Shown: positions 1 to 9,620, numbered from the stretch's first letter. The stretch is DNA of 64,000 bases from Sinohyriopsis cumingii (GCA_028554795.2 CM068828.1:5611720-5675719); one strand, 5' to 3'. Notes: generated from the letters alone by a model not told the origin. Numbers and translations are program-made.

Positions 1-250
1 ACCTTTAAATGATCTCTCGACAACCGTATACTAAAAACCAATCCTGTATGAAAGGTCTAATAAAGCTGAAACACCTACTTCAGTAATTTTGGGATCTTGT
101 ACTCTCCTCCATTTAGATTTCAGGAATGATTCACCTGTAATTTAAATAGCAACCCCATAAGACATAATCTGTTACAGAACCTGTGATTATCAACAGTACG
201 GAGTACACACATATTTAAACGGCGTATTAAAAATACAAGTTAATACTAAC
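1..250 (-). other. Intron 1 (start) of the ATP1B-like gene
   Basis: This stretch lies just after the GT donor (complement of 249-250) of the minus-strand exon ending at 251. No open frame or recognisable repeat is seen. It is read as the beginning of intron 1; the rest of the gene lies outside the window. Confidence 0.55.
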
Positions 251-398
251 CCCAGCTTCGCGCAGTTCTTCCAAGGACTGTTCCTTCGTCAGCATTAAAA
301 AGAAAAGTTGCAAAATCTTGAAATCGACTCCTTAAAGTCGGTTTTTGTGGTCCAGAAGCTGTTGTGTCTACAGCCGTGCTCGCGATCGTGGACGCCAT
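251..398 (-). CDS. ATP1B: First coding exon, Na+/K+-ATPase beta subunit-like
   Basis: The ATG (398-396) opens a 49-codon frame plus one base that ends at a GTTAGT donor, so the exon leaves in phase 1. The end of the peptide contains FNADEGTVLGRTARSW, which resembles the cytoplasmic N-terminal motif of Na+/K+-ATPase beta subunits (an aromatic and N, an acidic stretch, GRT, SW) just before their single membrane helix. Beta subunits are type II membrane glycoproteins that fold and traffic the pump's alpha subunit. The exon ending just after the SW motif fits the vertebrate gene as I recall it. The Ala/Thr-rich first 20 residues are unusual and unassigned. Only this exon is inside the window. A non-catalytic ATP1B paralogue is possible. 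Confidence 0.68.
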
Positions 399-448
399 TT
401 TCTTGAAAGAAATACAAAGTGCCCGTATGACTGAAGTCGCAGCCAGCG

Positions 449-482
449 GCTATAAATAAGGTAAATGGTAGCTATGACGTCA
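449..482 (-). promoter_or_regulatory. Candidate core promoter with CRE for the ATP1B-like gene
   Basis: A perfect palindromic cAMP response element TGACGTCA sits at 475-482 and a TATTTATA box (complement of 451-458) lies about 50 bp upstream of the ATG. This spacing suits a short 5' UTR. CRE and TATA assignments rest on sequence match alone. Confidence 0.45.
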
Positions 483-774
483 TAGGTGGGGCTCGATGGG
501 GAAATCGATGTGTTACAAGAAACATGGATGTATCTTAAACCAACTCGGAATTGATTATTTTATTATGCTTTTCCAAATAATAATGCCCACTATTAACTAG
601 CTTTTCCTGAAAAATATACGTTTTTCGACCACAATTATAAACCCGGATTGGCACAGTATCATCTTCCCCGTACGGACATGCGCAAGAAGCTTGTATTGCG
701 AAATATACCCTTAGCGATTATTTCGAAATGAACGCGCTTTGTTGTTTTCAACATGTGCACCGATTTCCTTTATT
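483..774. other. Intergenic, nothing recognised
   Basis: No supported gene or repeat is visible between the ATP1B-like promoter and the MITE at 783. Confidence 0.5.
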
Positions 775-782
775 TCTACAAG

Positions 783-1006
783 CAGGCCCGGCCCTATGAT
801 GTGCGGGGCCCAAGGCAGCACCATGGAAATGGGGGGGGAGGGGCATCTGTATGGTGCCCCCCCCCCAAAAAAAAGGAAGGCAGCACCAAGGAAGCAAGCG
901 ATAAGCGGGGCCCCAAGCAAACAAAAATTGCAATGCTGAGTTAATTTCCTGAAAGTGCGGTGCCCAAGGCGGTTGCCTCGTTTGCCTTGCCCTAGGGCCG
1001 GGCCTG
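783..1006. mobile_element. hAT-like MITE, family CAGGCCCGGCCC
   Basis: Terminal inverted repeats CAGGCCCGGCCCTA...TAGGGCCGGGCCTG bound a 224-bp element. It is flanked by 8-bp near-identical direct repeats, TCTACAAG at 775-782 and TCTATAAG at 1007-1014, the duplication length typical of hAT transposition. There is no transposase, so it is a non-autonomous element. The interior holds C and A homopolymers. A related copy lies at 52541-52686. Confidence 0.7.
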
Positions 1007-1335
1007 TCTATAAGATAATATTGAGTGATACTTAATATCGAATAGTTCAACAGCAACAACAGTGGTGAATGATAAGTAATATCGTGTGATTCAACAATAT
1101 AGAAATATACCAGGTAGACCAAACAAACATAGTCTTAAACATTAAATTTGTTTGGGAAGATGCAATGACTTTTTAATGGAGGTTCAAACATGTTTTAAAC
1201 ACAAATCTCTTCTAAAGACTCAAGCTAATACAGATGCAGTTTTTGGTCAAAGATTGTTCGCAAGACAGTGTACATGAGCAAGATAATACAGATAAATTCT
1301 GATCAATTTATTTGATTGCTACTTGACACGACTGA

Positions 1336-1545
1336 CCGCTCCGATGGCTTAAGTGGTTAGAGCGTCCGCCTCGGATGCGGAAGGTCGCAGGTTCAAGACG
1401 AAGCATACCAAATACTTGTAAAAATGGCGCCCAGCATTAGGAGATTAGTGTTAAGTGTTAAGACTGGTCGGCCTGATGTAAGGATAATGAGAGTGGGTCG
1501 GACATGATGCTACACGTCTACGGCATGATAATCCTGTGATAAACG
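1336..1545 (+). mobile_element. tRNA-derived SINE, family 2, copy 1
   Basis: The head reads like a tRNA gene: an A-box-like segment TGGCTTAAGTGG (1345-1356) and a B-box-like GGTTCAAGAC (1390-1399). The body (ATGGCGCCCAGCATTAG... GACTGGTCGGCCTGATG) is shared with copies at 51040-51284 and 55780-56005. Because the body is repeated and the tRNA arm cannot be folded fully, it is a SINE and not a functional tRNA gene. Confidence 0.65.
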
Positions 1546-3198
1546 ACGTCCCTTATAAACTGATAAACTGCAGACATCGTAGCGATATGACTGAAAACTT
1601 GTTAAATCTACGTTAAAAATCCAAGCCAAACATACATGACTCGATTATACTTTAAAAACTGACCAGCCTGATACATGTACCAATACCCCTCCCACCCACC
1701 CCAAAAACGCTGATTGTAGTAGCAGAGCCATCATGAAACACTTTATGGTCAGGTGGATTGAACTGAATGTAATTCACATATTGAAAAGACAAAACTCATT
1801 TAGTTCAAAATTAAATTCTTGTAGATATCACTTTTGAACATAAGAAAATTCCTTCTGAAAGAATGACAGGTGTGGGCTGCGATTTTGTTAATAGTGGATT
1901 CACAGCGAGAAATATCTTATTGTTTTGTGGGTTTGTGGGTAGCAAATATATCCTTTTCTTTTGTTTGGTTCGGTTTGTAGAGGATCAATTATGCATTGAC
2001 TCCTGGAGACTTGGATTGCGTATGGGCTGATAAGCAGATAGAGAAGAAATTTTTTTCGGCAATAATGAGGGAAAGAACAGCACACTATTTTCCTTTTGAT
2101 AGTACCAAATATATTGTCTAACATGTATAACACCTGTTGCGTATATTTTTGCACAAATCACAATTTTTGTCCTGTTAAATATTCAATATCTTGTCATTTT
2201 TAAAAAAAATTATTTGAGTTTTCTCATGTTATACGGCAATGTGTTTCGCGACTATTCGTACCATATATTGTTCCTTGTGGACCTGTTTCAGTGGGTTTAC
2301 ATTTAGATATGGTTTGATTATGGTTTAAACTGTTTTGTTGTCTTCTAACATGACTATTTTTCTTTCCAAAACAGTAGTCATTTTATCGCTAGTTTACAAC
2401 AAAGTAATTGGTTATGTATTAGTCATATCGGAACGATATTCCAGTAATTCCGTTGAACAATTTCCACCGACATATTCATTCGCTATTTACCCTTTCTATT
2501 ATGAAACGAAGTTATTCAATTTTCTTGAAATAAATGGACGGATAATGAAGTTGGAAAGAAAACTGAAATTACGAAAACATTGTTACTTTTAAAAGATAAA
2601 ATAGCATGGGCTACGAAAACAAGAATAGAGAGTGCAGATAAACCTGCCTTGCATCGTTATGTAGTATGTTTGGTACTATCACAGTTATAAACTACTAAAT
2701 AGATCACCTCCTAAATTTTACGTGAGCCAAATTGGCATTTTGGTGCATGTTAAAGACTTGTCATGATACACATTGGTTATTAGGCATACATATGTAAAAT
2801 TTCTTTTTTTTTTAAAAAAAAAACAACAAAACAATCTAACTGTTAAGAAACTAATTTAACTCGACTGATATTCGTGCAAATATTGAAAGCGATAGATATG
2901 AAAGTATATTTTAAATATATACAAAAGATTAGACTATGTCCCTTTTCTCTCCCCCCCCCCCCCCCCCCGTAGATGATTAGAGGGAGTGACTGATGTCATG
3001 ATACGTACGACACGGTCTCAGTGGCCAGAACAGGAAGAGCTCAGGTCAAAGTTATATGAATTTATAATATTTTACTACGGCATTTACGTTTGGAAGCTGA
3101 CCCGTACTTTCCGTCTGTACTGCTTATGACGGAATGTCGTTGTTGTTAAATCGTTCCCAGTATTTGCTCATGCAACAGTGCTTACTGTATGTACTCGC
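1546..3198. other. Intergenic, low complexity, no gene
   Basis: AT-rich sequence with short open frames that lack recognisable features, and an 18-bp C run at 2951-2968. No exon-like or repeat signature was identified. Confidence 0.45.
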
Positions 3199-3210
3199 TT
3201 TTAAGTCGAG

Positions 3211-3445
3211 TTGTTGTTGTTGTTGTAGGGTTTAACGCCATTTTTCAGCACACGATAGGCTATGGTGGCCAGTATTATTGGTGGAGGAAGAGCCCGGGAC
3301 AAACCGACCCAAGAGAAGCTACTTGCAAGCTTTCTCACATACCCACATTGTCCAAATCTGAGACTCGAACCCATGCAGACAGAGGTGAGATTGCAGTGAT
3401 CCGTAACGGATAGCATTTTAGACCATTCGGTCACTAAGGGCTCCA
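3211..3445 (-). mobile_element. tRNA-derived SINE, family 1, copy 1
   Basis: Read on the minus strand it starts with a tRNA-like head and ends in a (GTT/AAC)n tail (plus strand TTGTTGTTG at the left). Flanking 12-13 bp direct repeats TTTTAAGTCGAG (3199-3210 and 3446-3457) mark target-primed insertion. The same body (TTTAACGCCATTTTTCAGCACACG...) recurs at 16277, 47087, 47708 and, in the opposite orientation, 57577. Confidence 0.78.
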
Positions 3446-3457
3446 TTTTAAGTCGAG

Positions 3458-4431
3458 TCAAACTGCAAACAACGTAGACCTCGATCTTAAGCCAGAAAAT
3501 GCGACGGCAGATCAGGGCCATTGTGTTTTTTCTTCTTCTTGTTTCTTTGTTGTTTTGTTGTTTTTTTTTTTTGGGTGGGGGTTGTCCTACTGTTTACCCC
3601 AAGTCAAATTTAGTAAACCCAGATGTGACCGCCGGATAGGTGATGACAGATCTGGGTTGGTGGTTATTTGGTGTATATCATTTTCAGCACACTATCAATT
3701 CCTGTCTTGGTTGGGGAGAGCTCGCTGTAAGATATTCTGCCCTACAGGCTTTTTGTTTGTTCTGGAAGCCATCCGTTAAGTGTATCGCCTCATTACAAAC
3801 TCGGCGAAGAGTATACTGTCATAAAACTGACATAACACTTGCGTGTCGGAAGAGTCGTTTAATTATCCCCGAAATAAATGCTCGCGTCCTAACCATTACC
3901 TTAATCAGGACTCAGATCTTGATGAATGTTAATTGAGTGTGCAAATGGTCAACACTATTTGCGCTTGAAGGGAAAATGTACAAGAGGCAGTTAACTCTGA
4001 CGGTCGGCACCACACCCATTACTGTACGGAGAAGGACCAAAAAATAAATTACTCTCTCTTTATCAAGGGGATTATGTCTAATAACGACCCGTCAAAGGTA
4101 ATTAATCTCAGCTAATCTCATTAACAATATTGAACATAGGTCTCCATCGACTATAGTTTATCTTTACAACTTTTCTCTTTTCGCGCGAACTTCAGAAAGG
4201 GGTGGGGGTGAAAGGGCGCTTCAAGATTTATCAAAAACAGAACGAAACCCTAATAGGCGTGTAATGAGTAATGGAACAGCAGCGAGGAATCCCCCATCAC
4301 ACTGTGATTTCATACATGGATACGTGTAGCCAGGAAAAAGACTAACAACTCAACATTGGAGTACGTAGAACGGTAAACAATACTTTAAAACAAAACATTG
4401 AAAATACAAAACTACAAAGAAATCTTACAAG
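3458..4431. other. Intergenic, possible retroelement leader at its end
   Basis: No supported gene. A stretch around 3680-3720 weakly recalls the family 1 SINE body (TTTTCAGCACACTATCA), too diverged to call. The A-rich end (4380-4431) directly precedes the gag-like frame and could be its leader. Confidence 0.35.
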
Positions 4432-4461
4432 GTGAACTCAGCCCGAGAAGCACGAGAAAAA

Positions 4462-5954
4462 ATGGCGGCAGCTAGAAAAGAACTGAAGAACTTAGGAAAT
4501 TTGTTCAAAATCAAGAAAATTGAAACTAGTGAGGGACGTTTTATTGAATGCGCTTACAAAGATGAAACACAAGAGCTAGACATGTCTCATATACCAAGAG
4601 ATAGAATACCGGGAACAGCAGCAGTGATGGTTGCATTGAAAGTACAGAACCCAGATTACATCAAAAAATTGTACTCAATTAACCCCAAAGGATATAAAGG
4701 ATAATATAATCAGACCCAGAGGGAAACAACCAATTCTACCGTATGGAGAGATGGGCATAGGGAAAGAGAAAGTTATAGTAAAAAAAAGCAACACCCGAAT
4801 TAAGGAAAGCAAAAAAAAAAAAAAAAAAAACGGGAGAACTATACCTGTCAGACATTTCTCTAGAAATCCCACTGGAGGATGTACCAGCACAATTTGAAGG
4901 CAAAAAAGAAAATTAATATCCAAGTGATTTCATCCAGCTTGGCAACTATCCCCTTAGCAACAATTTACAATGGGATGCAAATATTAGAAATCGAGAAAAA
5001 CAAATTGATGGACATAAAGTGAGCATTCTTTATATCTGAATTTTTAGCTAAATCATGGTACAGAGGGTGTATCTACGACAGAAAATGTAACAGGTGTGGA
5101 AACACGGGACAGACACCCTTCAAATGTCCAACAAATCAGGCAATACAAGCAGAGACTGGAGACCCACAAATCATGAAGCGACAACAGCATCAACAGCAGC
5201 AGCAACAAAAACAACAACAACAAAGTCAGAAAAAACCCAGCAACCTGAAGTTAAACAAAGCACTAACCAACAACCAAAAGAAGTGAAACAACATCAACAA
5301 CAAACAAGACCAAATCAACCTCAACAATACCAAGAAATGCAGGAGCAGGAAATAAAATTAACAAATTCGAAAAGTTCCACAACAGTACAACCAATTATGA
5401 CGGGAAAACAAAACGCTGATGCACAACAAAAAGATGTGAGACACCACCACCACCAACAACAACAACAACAGGGAAAGAAGCAAGAAATGCAAGAACAGGA
5501 AGAACAATGCCCAAAACCACAACCAAGAGTACACACACGGCAAGAAAAAGAGAAGCAAAGGACAAAAAAAAAAGCAAGAACAAAAGCACGAGAAGGCAAC
5601 ATTAATAAAATTGAAAACTCCGACAACAGCACAATCACCAATGATAAAGATAGAGACAGAAGTAGAAGAAAGGAAAAAAGAAGGAAACTAAGAGAGGAGG
5701 AAGAATCCCGAATGGCAGATCAATACTTATTTATGCAAGATGACGAATGCCTAGGAGAGAAAATTGATTCAGATTATATGAAAAATCAATTAAAAATAAA
5801 AAACAATAAAAAACCCAAAACAAATATTTTAAAAAAATTAAATACAAACAAAACAAAAAACAACGAAAAAAAAATAACAAAAAAAGGAAACAATTTTTTT
5901 TCCAAATTAAATACAAAGCAATATACACAAAACTGTAGTACACGCAAATTATAA
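4462..5954 (+). pseudogene. Retroelement ORF1 (gag-like) with degenerate zinc knuckle
   Basis: A frame opens at the ATG at 4462 and runs to 4704 (charged, helix-rich, beginning MAAARKELKNLGNLFK), then continues in another frame towards an A18 run near 4811-4829. At 5086-5127 a third frame encodes CNRCGNTGQTPFKC, a CCHC knuckle with Gln in place of His. From 5094 a long Gln/Thr then Lys/Arg-rich frame runs to 5954 (MADQYLFMQDDECL near its end). Knuckle plus basic, Gln-rich tail suits the nucleic-acid-binding ORF1/gag of a non-LTR or LTR retroelement. No reverse transcriptase follows. Frames are broken, so it is called a relic. The family is not identified. Confidence 0.45.
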
Positions 5955-6374
5955 TATTAGTGCAGGAGGGTTTCTCCAAATGGTGTGGAAAGATCAAACG
6001 GAGAGTTTCCCTAAAAAAACCAACCCCCCCCCAAAAAAAAAAAAATTATAGCAGTAGGATAATTAAAAATAAAAGGGCACTTAGCCAAAGCGACAGAGCC
6101 ACCCACCCCACCCCAATCCCCCGATTATTACATTGGCAGTGTCCAAATCAATTGATATTCATGTATCATCAGGCCTTTGACATTAACACGTGGGAGATTT
6201 CACATAAAGTAGAGAGGAATCTCACAATCCAGGTAAAACAACAACGCATCGCAACAATGTGGGGATTTCAGACCATAAAGTCAGGAGTATGAACTAAAAG
6301 AAGACGCCGATATAATCCCCACTTTTTTTTACGTGATGGGATTTTCTTTAAAAACACTAGTATAGTGAATGCGA

Positions 6375-6720
6375 AAAAAAAGAAAATGCTCTAGGTGTCA
6401 GGAAACCGGCCATGCGCCAAGGGATTGTCAAACCTCGTAGCCAAACTAACAAACGTCAACCAAGCAGGAGGTATCTTTGTCTGTGTGAACACTGACGAAA
6501 AAGTAATGGACATGGACAGGAGTAGTAGTACCCCAAATCAATTTCTTTCACCTACCCCGACTACTTTTTTGTTTGAAACTTGCTACGACGACTGGTCATG
6601 TCGATATTTTGTCTTTCAAAGGAGAGGTTCCAGTTTTTGAATACGGTTTGAAAGGATATAATTCGAAATATGAAAACGGTCGATGGGCGCTAGCAACAGG
6701 AGAAAGTATAGTTCCAAAAT
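6375..6720 (+). pseudogene. Gag-like remnant with intact CCHC zinc knuckle
   Basis: At 6387-6428 the plus strand encodes CSRCQETGHAPRDC, a textbook CX2CX4HX4C zinc knuckle. After a shift of frame, an open stretch ends with GEVPVFEYGLKGYNSKYENG before a stop near 6720. It lies 430 bp downstream of the first gag-like frame and may belong to the same relic, or to a second retroelement. Knuckles of this type bind single-stranded nucleic acid in gag and ORF1 proteins. No enzymatic domain accompanies it. Confidence 0.45.
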
Positions 6721-6948
6721 AAAAAGTGTCGTGGTGGATGAAAAACAGTGATTCGAGGTAGAAATCCCACCTATAACTAATAATATAACTGTTATCATGT
6801 TTTATAGCAGGTTACTGGGGAAAATTCCAACTATTCTTTATGACGTGATACCCTTAATGTCTCAGCCTTTGCTATTATATACGACGGAACATCATGACAG
6901 AACAAGTACATATTTATCTTAACGCTGATAAGAGTTCCAACATCCTGA

Positions 6949-7337
6949 TTAAGCTTCCATAAGACACAATTGTCTTACCAACGAAACAATTTTTTCCCCC
7001 AGATCATCATCAGTTGTGATTTTAGTATATATTTCCTGAAAAATATCACCATAAATATTATCGATTTTATCAGAAAGATCATCTGTGATGTAAGCCAGAG
7101 TATCAAAGTACTTAGAGCAATCTGTCTCAGAGTATCAAAGTACTCAGAGCAATCTGTCTCAGAGTATCAAAGTACTCAGAGCAATCTGTCTTAGCAAGAG
7201 ACAGCTTAATCTTATTTTTGTTCTTGAAATAAATGCAGTATTTTACTTTTATCATGCAATATTGTCATATGCTTGCCGTTTCTGATGATTCTTTTAATTT
7301 TCTTTGTAGTATCAGCTACAGTTATTTTATCCTCCAT
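6949..7337 (-). pseudogene. Small divergent gene of EVE-1, broken by a 32-bp triplication
   Basis: The ATG at 7337 opens a 41-codon frame (MEDKITVADTTKKIKRIIRN..., containing TILHDKSK) ending at 7212. After the triplicated 32-bp block a shifted frame reads SEYFDTLAYITDDLSDKIDN and ends LVRQLCLMEA at a TAA (6951-6949). Acidic and helix-rich, it has no recognised domain. The ILHDK motif recurs in the plus-strand frame at 21050-21334 of EVE-2, and an unrelated-looking short divergent ORF starts with MDDK at 39150 beside EVE-3, so this may be a conserved left-arm gene. Function is unknown. Confidence 0.4.
7098..7193. repeat. Tandem repeat, 32 bp x 3, inside a coding frame
   Basis: Three units of GAGTATCAAAGTACTTAGAG... 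follow each other without a gap (7098, 7130, 7162). On the minus strand each unit carries codons of the same peptide (CSEYFDTL), and 32 is not a multiple of three, so the copies shift frame. Confidence 0.85.
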
Positions 7338-7370
7338 TGTATATAGTGTTCACACTAAATTTACACCCAG

Positions 7371-7559
7371 ATGATTTTGGCAGCAGAGAGGGTGACCAGA
7401 CCTTTTGCTGAAACGTCATTTTTAAAACTAAGACCTCATACGAAAAAAAAAGTATATAAGCGTAATAACGCTAAACCAAAGCCTCTAACCTTACCGAGAG
7501 TTTCTCTAATTGGATTAGTTTATTTTGTTACGTTATTTTTTTCGTTAGTGTTTTTCTAA
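7371..7559 (+). CDS. Possible 62-aa single-pass membrane protein of EVE-1
   Basis: The frame has a basic N-terminal two thirds (KKKVYKRNNAKPKP) and a C-terminal hydrophobic stretch (IGLVYFVTLFFSLVFF) that could span a membrane with its basic side inside. The corresponding DNA in EVE-3 (39113-38940) keeps much of the sequence (AAACCAAAGCCTCTAAC) but has a stop after about 18 codons and lacks the start codon. The ORF overlaps the inverted-repeat intergenic region. It may equally be non-coding regulatory DNA with a chance frame. Confidence 0.28.
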   Translation: MILAAERVTRPFAETSFLKLRPHTKKKVYKRNNAKPKPLTLPRVSLIGLVYFVTLFFSLVFF

Positions 7560-7620
7560 ATTTGTATGTGTGTTTTCATTTACCTATCGGACGTTTCATG
7601 GAGGTTGCATCCTCTCTGCT
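7380..7620. promoter_or_regulatory. Inverted-repeat-bounded divergent intergenic segment of EVE-1
   Basis: GCAGCAGAGAGGGTGA (7380-7395) and GCATCCTCTCTGCT (7607-7620) form an inverted pair around 241 bp between the minus-strand gene (start 7337) and the plus-strand gene (start 7649). The same arrangement with 260 bp is kept in EVE-3 at 38854-39113. Retention in two diverged copies suggests a shared promoter or replication element; a small MITE carried by the ancestor is the alternative. Confidence 0.4.
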
Positions 7621-7648
7621 CTATAATTAAATCATTTTTATATCAATA

Positions 7649-8227
7649 ATGGCACCAGCTATGGAGTCTTATACTGCTAGATTAGCTAGAGGAAGATTAG
7701 AAGCAATCAAAACGTTTTTGCCTGTTCGTGATTCTCTTAGACAAAAACTTCAAGAACGTCAAGAATCTCAAGTTGAATTTACAGAAGGTACAGAACAATT
7801 ATTTAAACCAATCGTCGAACCAACCAAGAAAATTGTTACAGCAACTAAGGCAACACAAAAAGCTCTTGAAACATTGCTTGTTGATATTGCTGGCCGTCTT
7901 CAAGCAGCTCACCCACCACCCCGGCAACCTCCTCAACCACAACTGAAGTTCAACCTAAGCCTGTGTCAAGAGTCAGAACTATAATTATGGATAAATTCAC
8001 GCCTGAAGGTATTGCCGATACCATGAACCCAGACAAATTATTTGATATTACCGCGTTTGAATATCATGAAAGAGATAAGTATGTAAAACCCGAGTACATT
8101 CTTACTCTAAAACCTGCTGATTGGAGAAAAGATGTATATCGTGTCGCTACTGATACTCCGCGAATCCAATCTAAGGAAGATATTTATAATTTTTGAGGTC
8201 TTTGAGAATAAAGTAGATGAGTATATT

Positions 8228-8281
<54 letters not shown>

Positions 8282-8629
8282 CAAAAGGAAAAAGAAATAA
8301 AGTAGCAACTTAACAAAGCAAAAGTAGAAAGATCACCCTTAAGATTATGGAAGAGAAAAGCGGACGAGACAATAAGCGAGGAAGAAGATGCAACTGGAAG
8401 TGTTTTTTCCACTCAGGAAGTGGTCTTATTACTTGTCCTGAGATTATTCTTTTTGACGTAGATAGATTAGAAATTCTGATCGGAGGAAAACGCGCAGGAA
8501 ATAATTCTCCAGAAATTATTAATGAAATATCTGATATTTGTCGAAGATTATTTACAGGCTTTGTTATGAATCGCAACATTTATCATTCTTTTAATAATGA
8601 AATCGCTGATGATTATTACAGCGACTGAA
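7649..8629 (+). pseudogene. EVE-1 gene of unknown function, structural-type N-terminus
   Basis: The start is probably the Met at 7649 or 7661; the EVE-3 homologue begins at the latter (MESYT). The first frame (7649-7984) is helical with a Lys/Thr-rich middle and ends in a Pro/Gln-rich stretch (HPPPRQPPQP). A shifted frame (7963-8196) reads KFTPEGIADTMNPDKLFDIT and so on, another shift enters a (GA)n tract coding Glu-Arg, and a last frame (8347-8628) ends with LEILIGGKRAGNNSPEIINE. The minus-strand EVE-3 copy (38814-38463) matches the first part and ends earlier. The family is not identified; its place just before the capsid gene in EVE-3 suggests a virion or assembly role. Frameshifts and the microsatellite make this copy non-functional. 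Confidence 0.5.
8231..8278. repeat. (GA)n microsatellite within the EVE-1 frame
   Basis: A near-perfect 48-bp AG dinucleotide run lies between two coding segments and would encode alternating Glu and Arg in the frame of the gene, suggesting growth of a short charged region. Confidence 0.9.
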
Positions 8630-8639
8630 CAATTAATTA

Positions 8640-8880
8640 ATCAGCATGTAACTTAAAAATGATTATACACACTGTTCAACATGGGCCTGTAATAGTTAGG
8701 GTAGTAAACTCACGAGTACCAACTTAACAAAGAGATTTACGACGATGGACTCAGTGATGTTGTTCAATGTTTGTTTAAAGGCACAATAGAGCAGAGTGTC
8801 TGTAATTTTATGAATTCTAAAGATCATGAAAATAATAAAATGTGTCAACTTATAAGCTGAAATAATTCACAAAAAAACAA
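8640..8880 (+). pseudogene. Trailing EVE-1 coding-like remnant
   Basis: About 240 bp after the previous frame. One frame gives a short open piece, GTIEQSVCNFMNSKDHENNK, flanked by stops. No family is recognised. It is taken as the decayed end of EVE-1. Confidence 0.25.
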
Positions 8881-8984
8881 GAGTTTGTGAAGATTCAATT
8901 AAATAATTGATAAATAAACGAGAGAAAATGCATTTTTGTGAGGGCCCGCTTTAATTGAAACTTGTAGGTCACGAACTGTTACGG

Positions 8985-9081
8985 AAACCCCACGTGACCA
9001 CAAAAACATTTACGTCATCCTCGTCGAGTGGGCGGGTTATGAGTCACGTGGTTCTAATTTAAATATATACTATAAACAAAA
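8985..9081 (+). promoter_or_regulatory. Promoter region of the host pseudogene at 9082
   Basis: Within 100 bp there are two CACGTG E-boxes (about 8992 and 9043), a CRE half site (TACGTCATC near 9011), a GC box GGGCGGG (about 9031) and an AT-rich TATATACTATAAA just before the ATG. Their density contrasts with the surroundings and supports a real host promoter. Confidence 0.5.
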
Positions 9082-9281
9082 ATGGCGGACGCACGCGAGT
9101 GTCAACAACGTAAAGGTCGCCCGCGCTTTCCGCTTTCCGAGAAGAAACGTCGACAAGCTGTCAGAGAAACCGAACGGGACCCATCAAGGATTCGTCTTGG
9201 GGACCAGTTTATTCGATGGAGAGCATTGATGGAAGAGTTAGGACTGGCATCAGACACTGAAATGGCTAAGTTGTTGGACAG
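9082..9281 (+). pseudogene. Exon 1 of the unnamed host gene copy
   Basis: The ATG at 9082 follows the promoter motifs. The frame is GC-richer than its surroundings and encodes a basic leader (GRPRFPLSEKKRRQAVRETE) followed by LGLASDTEMAKLLD, a helix typical of this family's first exon. It ends in phase 2 at ACAG|GTAGGG; joined to the TTAC-starting exon at 10343 it reads LLDSYK without interruption. The exon itself is undamaged. Confidence 0.6.
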
Positions 9282-9620
9282 GTAGGGCATTGTCTAGTAA
9301 AGTGTTCCCCAATTGTTCCTATGTTTGAAAGCACACCGTTTTATTATTACTATCTTTGCACAAGAACTTTATTTGTTATGTAAGATTCCCAACATAAATG
9401 TAATCGGCTGATCGATATTTCACTCGGTGATTGCATCGTGTGCATTATATATGTTGGATTGGGGTGGAACCTTTTTTAAAATTTGTATAACAGCGTGCTG
9501 ATATATGTCATTTGTATACATGTCCATTAGGCTACCTTCGTGAGACAGGTTCTTTAATTTCTGTTAGGGAACTTAGATACATATAAAAATGTTATCAATA
9601 TGTATACCCTCTGTCTCCCT

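Larger units (their letters stand above)
6949..8880. mobile_element. EVE-1: fragment of a Polinton/adintovirus-like element
   Basis: The plus-strand segment 7380 to about 7980 is homologous, in inverted orientation, to 39113-38470 of EVE-3, both in the intergenic inverted repeat and in the protein frame beginning near MESYTARLARGRLE. A divergent minus-strand gene (7337-6949) sits on its left, as a short divergent ORF does beside EVE-3. The fragment ends about 60-100 bp before the host promoter region at 8.94 kb. It lacks capsid, protease and polymerase genes. Confidence 0.55.

Noticed and set aside
739-1122. Several overlapping ORFs near 0.8-1.1 kb
   Set aside because: They lie over a MITE with C and A homopolymers and occur in all frames.
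1336-1410. Possible tRNA gene
   Set aside because: A- and B-box-like segments are present but the acceptor stem does not close and the downstream body is shared with two other repeats; it is the head of a SINE.
5321-5641. Cys/Phe-rich minus-strand ORFs opposite the gag-like gene
   Set aside because: Antisense shadow of Gln/Lys-rich code.
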